The notes beneath the pieces are model-generated. The model was not told the origin of the DNA. It ran no database searches and saw only the letters and a program-made list of their open reading frames with translations. This document shows, piece by piece, positions 60,600-64,000 of a DNA stretch of 64,000 nt. Source of the DNA: Lysobacter_K sp043738095 (lineage in GTDB: Bacteria; Pseudomonadota; Gammaproteobacteria; Xanthomonadales; Xanthomonadaceae); NCBI GenBank assembly GCA_043738095.1, contig JAYSZI010000001.1:1-64000 (forward strand). Direction: 5' to 3'. The position numbers and the translations under genes were made by a program. Each line of letters begins with the position of its first letter. Position 1 is the first letter of the stretch.

Positions 60600-61496
60600 T
60601 TACTCCTTGACCGATACGTGGGCGGCGGCGTCTGCGTCCTGGGCTACGCGGATCAGGCCTTCCTGCGCGGTGCTCGCGACCAGGCGGCCGTGGCGGTCGT
60701 AGATCTGCCCGCGCGCCAGCCCGCGCCCGCCTTGCGCGCTCGGACTGTCGATCGAATACAGCAGCCAGTCGTCGGCGCGAAATGGGCGGTGGAACCACAG
60801 CGCGTGATCGAGCGAGGCCATCAGCACGTTCGGCTGGTAGTAGCTGATGCCGTGCGGGAACGTCGCGGTGCCGAGCAGGTGGAAGTCCGACGCGTAAGCG
60901 AGCAGGGCGCGGTGGAGTTCCGGCGCATCGCCGACCTTTTCGCTGAGGCGGAACCAGACCTGCTGGTAGGGCGGGCGCTTGGGCGGGTTGAGCTCGTCGC
61001 GCGGGTAGACATGGCGGAATTCGAACGGCCCCTGCCGCGACAGCCAGCGCTGGACCTTGGTCGGCAGCGTTGCCATTACCTCGGGCGGCACCGCGTGCGC
61101 GGGCTCGATGTCCTCGGGCTTGGGGACTTCCGGCATCGACAGCTGGTGTTCGCCGCCGTCTTCTTCTTTATGGAAGGAACCGGCAAGGAAGAAAATCGGC
61201 TGGCCGTGCTGGATCGCGGTGACGCGGCGCACCGAGAAGCTGCCGCCGTCGCGGGTGCGGTCGACCTGGTAGACGATCGGCGCGCTGATGTCGCCCGCCT
61301 TGAGGAAGTACGCGTGCAGCGAGTGCGCGCCGCGCGCGGTCTCGAGCGTCGCCTGCGCTGCCGATAGCGCCTGGCCGACGACCTGGCCGCCGAACACGTA
61401 CTTGGTGCCGATATCGCGGCTTTGGCCGCGGAACAGGTTGTCCTCGAGGCGTTCGAGCGAGAGCAGTTCAATCAGCTCGGAAACGGGGGAGGGCAT
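60600..61496 (-). CDS. tesB: Acyl-CoA thioesterase II
   Basis: 298 residues, double hotdog. First half NLFRGQSRDIGTKYVFGGQVVGQALSAAQATL; second half PNVLMASLDHALWFHRPFRADDWLLYSIDSPSAQGGRGLARGQIYDRHGRLVASTAQEGLIR with the aspartate and glutamines of the TesB active site. It hydrolyses medium- to long-chain acyl-CoA. The start MPSPVSELIELLSLE at 61496 matches E. coli TesB; the DUF2007 gene follows. Confidence 0.95.
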   Translation of the reverse strand: MPSPVSELIELLSLERLEDNLFRGQSRDIGTKYVFGGQVVGQALSAAQATLETARGAHSLHAYFLKAGDISAPIVYQVDRTRDGGSFSVRRVTAIQHGQPIFFLAGSFHKEEDGGEHQLSMPEVPKPEDIEPAHAVPPEVMATLPTKVQRWLSRQGPFEFRHVYPRDELNPPKRPPYQQVWFRLSEKVGDAPELHRALLAYASDFHLLGTATFPHGISYYQPNVLMASLDHALWFHRPFRADDWLLYSIDSPSAQGGRGLARGQIYDRHGRLVASTAQEGLIRVAQDADAAAHVSVKE

Positions 61497-61639
61497 GCGG
61501 CGAGCCTGGGTGGATGTGGCCGCGATTATAACGGTGGGGCTTGCCGCTCCTGCCGTGGGGCGGGGCAGCGCAAACGCGCTACCACCCATTGCAATCGTTC
61601 GGGCCGCCCAAAGCCCGCGGTGACGGATCCAGTCCCGCG

Positions 61640-62221
61640 TTACGCCGCCGGCCCTAGGCGTTCCAATGCCACCCCTGCGAGCACCCGGGGCCACGGAAAC
61701 AACGGCCCCGGGTCGCGCTTGCGTCGGACCAGGCGATTCGCGTCGTCGCTGGCCGCGACTTCGGTGGTGTCGAGGTCTTCGTGCCCGGCGATAAATCTGA
61801 GTGCGGGACGCTCCGTCTGCAGCCCGCGCAGCAACGAGACCAGCGCGTCGATCTGCGCGTCGGTATACGGCTCGTCCATCGCCTGATGGTTGGCTGCGAG
61901 CCAGTCGGGATAGCGGCCGCGATTCACCAGCTCGACCCCGATCGAACGCGGGTTGTAGCCGCGGGTGTGGTTGGCCACGCGGTCAACCGAAACGTATTGG
62001 TGCACCGAACCGTCGCGATCGATGTAGAAGTGCCCGCTGTTGCCGGTTTGCGAGCCGGGGTACAGCACTTCCTCGCCATAACGCCGCGCCATTGCCAGGT
62101 CAGGCAGCTCGGTGCAATGGATCACCACAAGATCGACCTGCGACGACGGGCGGGCCTGCAGATGGGCCTCGTACGGCAGCAGGGCGACGTGAATTGCCTG
62201 TGCAATTGGCTGGGGAAACAT
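61640..62221 (-). CDS. N-acetylmuramoyl-L-alanine amidase (AmpD-like, type 2)
   Basis: 193 residues. Amidase_2/PGRP fold: VDLVVIHCTELP (zinc H35), GHFYIDRDGSVHQYVSVDRVANHTRG, SIGVELVNRGRYPDW and FIAGHEDLD (H147), and RRKRDPGPLFPW with the aspartate ligand (D170), as in AmpD. No signal peptide, so probably cytoplasmic recycling of cell-wall fragments. It starts at 62221, head to head with the MOSC gene; the promoters overlap. Confidence 0.92.
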   Translation of the reverse strand: MFPQPIAQAIHVALLPYEAHLQARPSSQVDLVVIHCTELPDLAMARRYGEEVLYPGSQTGNSGHFYIDRDGSVHQYVSVDRVANHTRGYNPRSIGVELVNRGRYPDWLAANHQAMDEPYTDAQIDALVSLLRGLQTERPALRFIAGHEDLDTTEVAASDDANRLVRRKRDPGPLFPWPRVLAGVALERLGPAA

Positions 62222-62261
62222 GGGCCGGATGCTAGCATTCACCCCCGTTACGGAGCCCGAT

Positions 62262-62762
62262 ATGACATTGCTATCTGCGGACTCCGCGCTGGGCCAGATG
62301 ATGGCCACACTGCCACGCCCCGGCCGGGTCGAGTGGCTCGGCGTGCGACCCGAACGCACGGCGCCGATGGTGGCCGTCGCTCAAGTGGACGCTGCGGCCG
62401 GCGCGGGCTTGACGGGCGACCGCTACCAAGGCCGCAACGGCAAGCGCGGCGTGACCCTTATCCAGGCCGAACACCTGCCGGTGATCGCCGCGCTGTGCGG
62501 GCACGCGTCGGTGCTGCCGGCAACCTTGCGGCGCAACGTGGTGGTGTCCGGGCTGCCGCTGCTGGCACTCAAAGGACGCCGCTTCCGCATCGGCGCGGCG
62601 TTGCTGGAAGGCACGGGCCCCTGCGATCCGTGCTCGCGCATGGAAACGGCGCTCGGTCCCGGTGGCTTCTATGCAATGCGCGGGCACGGCGGACTGTGCG
62701 CGCGCATTCTCGAGGGCGGCACGCTGCGCCTCGGTGACTCGGTCTTGGCCGTGCAGGACTGA
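62262..62762 (+). CDS. MOSC domain protein
   Basis: 166 residues: GRVEWLGVRPERTAPM, GLTGDRYQGRNGKRGVTLIQAEHLPVI, RNVVVSGLPLLAL and EGTGPCDPCSRMETALG, including the conserved cysteine of the MOSC domain (molybdenum cofactor sulfurase C-terminal type). Such proteins handle thiolated Mo cofactor or sulfur transfer. The start at ATG 62262 or the internal 62340 is uncertain. Followed by a hydrolase gene. Confidence 0.9.
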   Translation: MTLLSADSALGQMMATLPRPGRVEWLGVRPERTAPMVAVAQVDAAAGAGLTGDRYQGRNGKRGVTLIQAEHLPVIAALCGHASVLPATLRRNVVVSGLPLLALKGRRFRIGAALLEGTGPCDPCSRMETALGPGGFYAMRGHGGLCARILEGGTLRLGDSVLAVQD

Positions 62763-62770
62763 GGCCCGAC

Positions 62771-63304
62771 ATGACGATCCGCGGACACTGCATCCTCTCG
62801 CACGGCTTTGAAAGTGGCCCCGACGCCACCAAGGTCACGGCGCTGGCCGAGGCCGCGCAGCGACTGGGCTGGAGTTGCGAACGCCCCGATTACACCGATC
62901 TCGACGCCCGGCGCGAGGTCAGCGAACTGGGCGACGTCCATGCGCGCCTGCAACGCCTGCTCGATCTGGCGCAGGCGGCCGCCAGCCGTGGGCCGCTGGT
63001 GCTGGCCGGATCGAGCTTGGGTGCCTACATCTCCGGCTTGGTGTCGCTGCAGGTACCGGTAGTCGGGCTGTTCCTGATGGCGCCGCCACTGCGCATGGGC
63101 AGCGCGCTGCCGCTGGATGCGGCGCGCGTGCCGATCTCGATCATTCACGGCTGGGACGATGAGCTGATCCCGGCCGCACACGTCGTCGACTGGGCCCGCG
63201 CGCGCCGCGCGCGCCTGCTGCTGGTCGACGACAGTCACCGCCTGTCCGCACACGTGCAGGCCAGTGCCGATGCCTTCGCCGCGTTGTTGGCAGCGATCCA
63301 ATAG
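62771..63304 (+). CDS. Alpha/beta hydrolase family protein
   Basis: 177 residues. LSHGFESGPDATKV near the start, nucleophile serine in LVLAGSSLGAYISGL, aspartate in ISIIHGWDDELIPA, and histidine in LVDDSHRLSAH: a complete but small hydrolase triad. It resembles YqiA-like esterases. It begins eight bases after the MOSC gene, so they are co-transcribed. Confidence 0.9.
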   Translation: MTIRGHCILSHGFESGPDATKVTALAEAAQRLGWSCERPDYTDLDARREVSELGDVHARLQRLLDLAQAAASRGPLVLAGSSLGAYISGLVSLQVPVVGLFLMAPPLRMGSALPLDAARVPISIIHGWDDELIPAAHVVDWARARRARLLLVDDSHRLSAHVQASADAFAALLAAIQ

Positions 63305-63330
63305 ATGGCGATCCAACCGATGGTGTCCAA

Positions 63331-64000
63331 GTGAAATTCTTCGCAAGCTGCGGCAAGGGCCTCGAGTACCTGCTCGCCGATGAACTGATCGCGCTGGGCT
63401 GCGCGCGGGCGACCGCGACTATGGCCGGCGTCAACGTCGAGGGCGAGTTGCGCGACGCGCAGCGTGCGGTGTTGTGGTCGCGCCTGGCCAGTCGGGTGCT
63501 GTGGCCGCTCACCGAGTTCGAGTGCCCGGACGAACACGCGCTGTACGCCGGCGTTGCTGCGCTGCCGTGGCCCGAGCACATCGACGGCGGCCGCACGATC
63601 GCGGTCGACGCGCACGTGTCCGGCGATGCGCTCACCCATGCGCGCTATGCCGCCCAGCGCGTCAAGGACGCGGTGGTCGATGTGATGCGAGCGCAGACTG
63701 GCGCGCGCCCGGATGTCGATGTCGAGGCCCCCGATGTGCGCATCAATCTGGTCGTGCGCAAAGGCCGCGCGATCGTGTCGATCGACCTCGGTGGTGGTCC
63801 GATGCACCGGCGCGGCTGGCGCGAGACCCAGGGCGAGGCCCCGCTCAAGGAGAACCTCGCCGCCGCGGTATTGATGCGCGGGCAATGGCCGCAGCTGTAT
63901 GCCGAAGGCGGCGCGCTGCTCGATCCGATGTGCGGCAGCGGCACGCTGCTGATCGAAGGCGCGCTGATGGCGGCCGATGTTGCGCCGGGTTTGTTGCGCC
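63331..64000 (+). CDS. rlmKL: Bifunctional 23S rRNA methyltransferase RlmKL (partial)
   Basis: The gene runs off the right edge. GTG 63331 starts VKFFASCGKGLEYLLADELIALG, followed by the THUMP domain (RTIAVDAHVSGDALTHARYAAQRVKDAVVDVMRAQ) and the first methyltransferase motif LLDPMCGSGTLLIEGALMAADVAPG. RlmKL/RlmL methylates G2445 and G2069 of 23S rRNA. 223 residues are visible of about 700. It is 26 bases after the hydrolase gene. Confidence 0.93.
   Translation, partial: MKFFASCGKGLEYLLADELIALGCARATATMAGVNVEGELRDAQRAVLWSRLASRVLWPLTEFECPDEHALYAGVAALPWPEHIDGGRTIAVDAHVSGDALTHARYAAQRVKDAVVDVMRAQTGARPDVDVEAPDVRINLVVRKGRAIVSIDLGGGPMHRRGWRETQGEAPLKENLAAAVLMRGQWPQLYAEGGALLDPMCGSGTLLIEGALMAADVAPGLLR

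Overview
This window is GC-rich chromosomal DNA from a gammaproteobacterium, most likely of the order Xanthomonadales (Lysobacteraceae/Xanthomonadaceae, Lysobacter- or Luteimonas-like). The case rests on recognisable translations: a DUF3297 protein, a 'pathogenicity-like' DUF2007 protein, GspA/GspB-type secretion factors, GTAG-type REP hairpins, the CCCTTCGACAGGCTCAGGA and ATTCCCGCGAAAGCGGGAAT repeat families, and an intrinsic subclass B3 metallo-beta-lactamase. The genus cannot be fixed from this stretch. I found no rRNA, tRNA, CRISPR array, prophage or intact insertion sequence. About 76 genes are called, mostly housekeeping and accessory enzymes in short operons on both strands.

Layout. 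1-3.3 kb: DUF3297 and S4-domain proteins, an ECF sigma factor followed by its membrane partner, and a fatty-acid desaturase. 3.7-6.8 kb: dbpA helicase, a lipoprotein, a VOC protein and a cupin. 6.8-10.3 kb: gspA-gspB, a REP hairpin and a DMT transporter. 10.6-17.4 kb: serine hydrolase, TfoX-like protein, divergent LysR/cupin pair, EamA transporter, GNAT, a coupled VOC-DUF72 pair and a GFA enzyme. 17.6-22.9 kb: DUF885 lipoprotein and a tightly overlapping molybdoenzyme operon (YdeP-like oxidoreductase, winged-helix protein, FdhD). 22.9-31 kb: speG, an exported protein, a cyclophilin, PadR plus sensor-like membrane protein, a zf-TFIIB protein, PHA depolymerase, a methyltransferase and HemJ. 31-38 kb: alkaline phosphatase, dicarboxylate symporter, TonB-like lipoprotein, B3 beta-lactamase coupled to a Nudix hydrolase, flavin reductase and thioesterase. 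38-43 kb: two NlpC/P60 hydrolases, a REC-PAS-GGDEF-EAL regulator and SlyD. 43.7-48.6 kb: amino-acid oxidase, glutathione reductase, N-formylglutamate hydrolase, DUF423 protein and AlkA-like glycosylase. 48.6-52.3 kb: repeat cluster, remnant of an FAD oxidoreductase, M15 carboxypeptidase, CPBP protease and a compact SPFH operon. 52.5-64 kb: lipoproteins, purT, an arginyl/leucyl-transferase, a six-EF-hand protein, a sigma factor fused to membrane helices, tesB, an amidase, a MOSC protein, a hydrolase and the start of rlmKL.

The most interesting candidate system is the operon at 50.6-52.3 kb. It encodes an SPFH/Band-7 membrane protein, a 24-residue single-helix microprotein, an Arc-type ribbon-helix-helix DNA-binding protein and a DUF4177 protein. 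It is preceded by a perfect 10+10 bp inverted repeat with an ideal operator position. Other points worth a second look are a perfect 11-bp inverted repeat that would hide the ribosome binding site of hemJ, a repeat-derived peptide inserted in glutathione reductase, a shared GTG-N10-CAC dyad before two exported-protein genes, and a truncated but formerly coupled FAD-oxidoreductase gene beside a repeat cluster.
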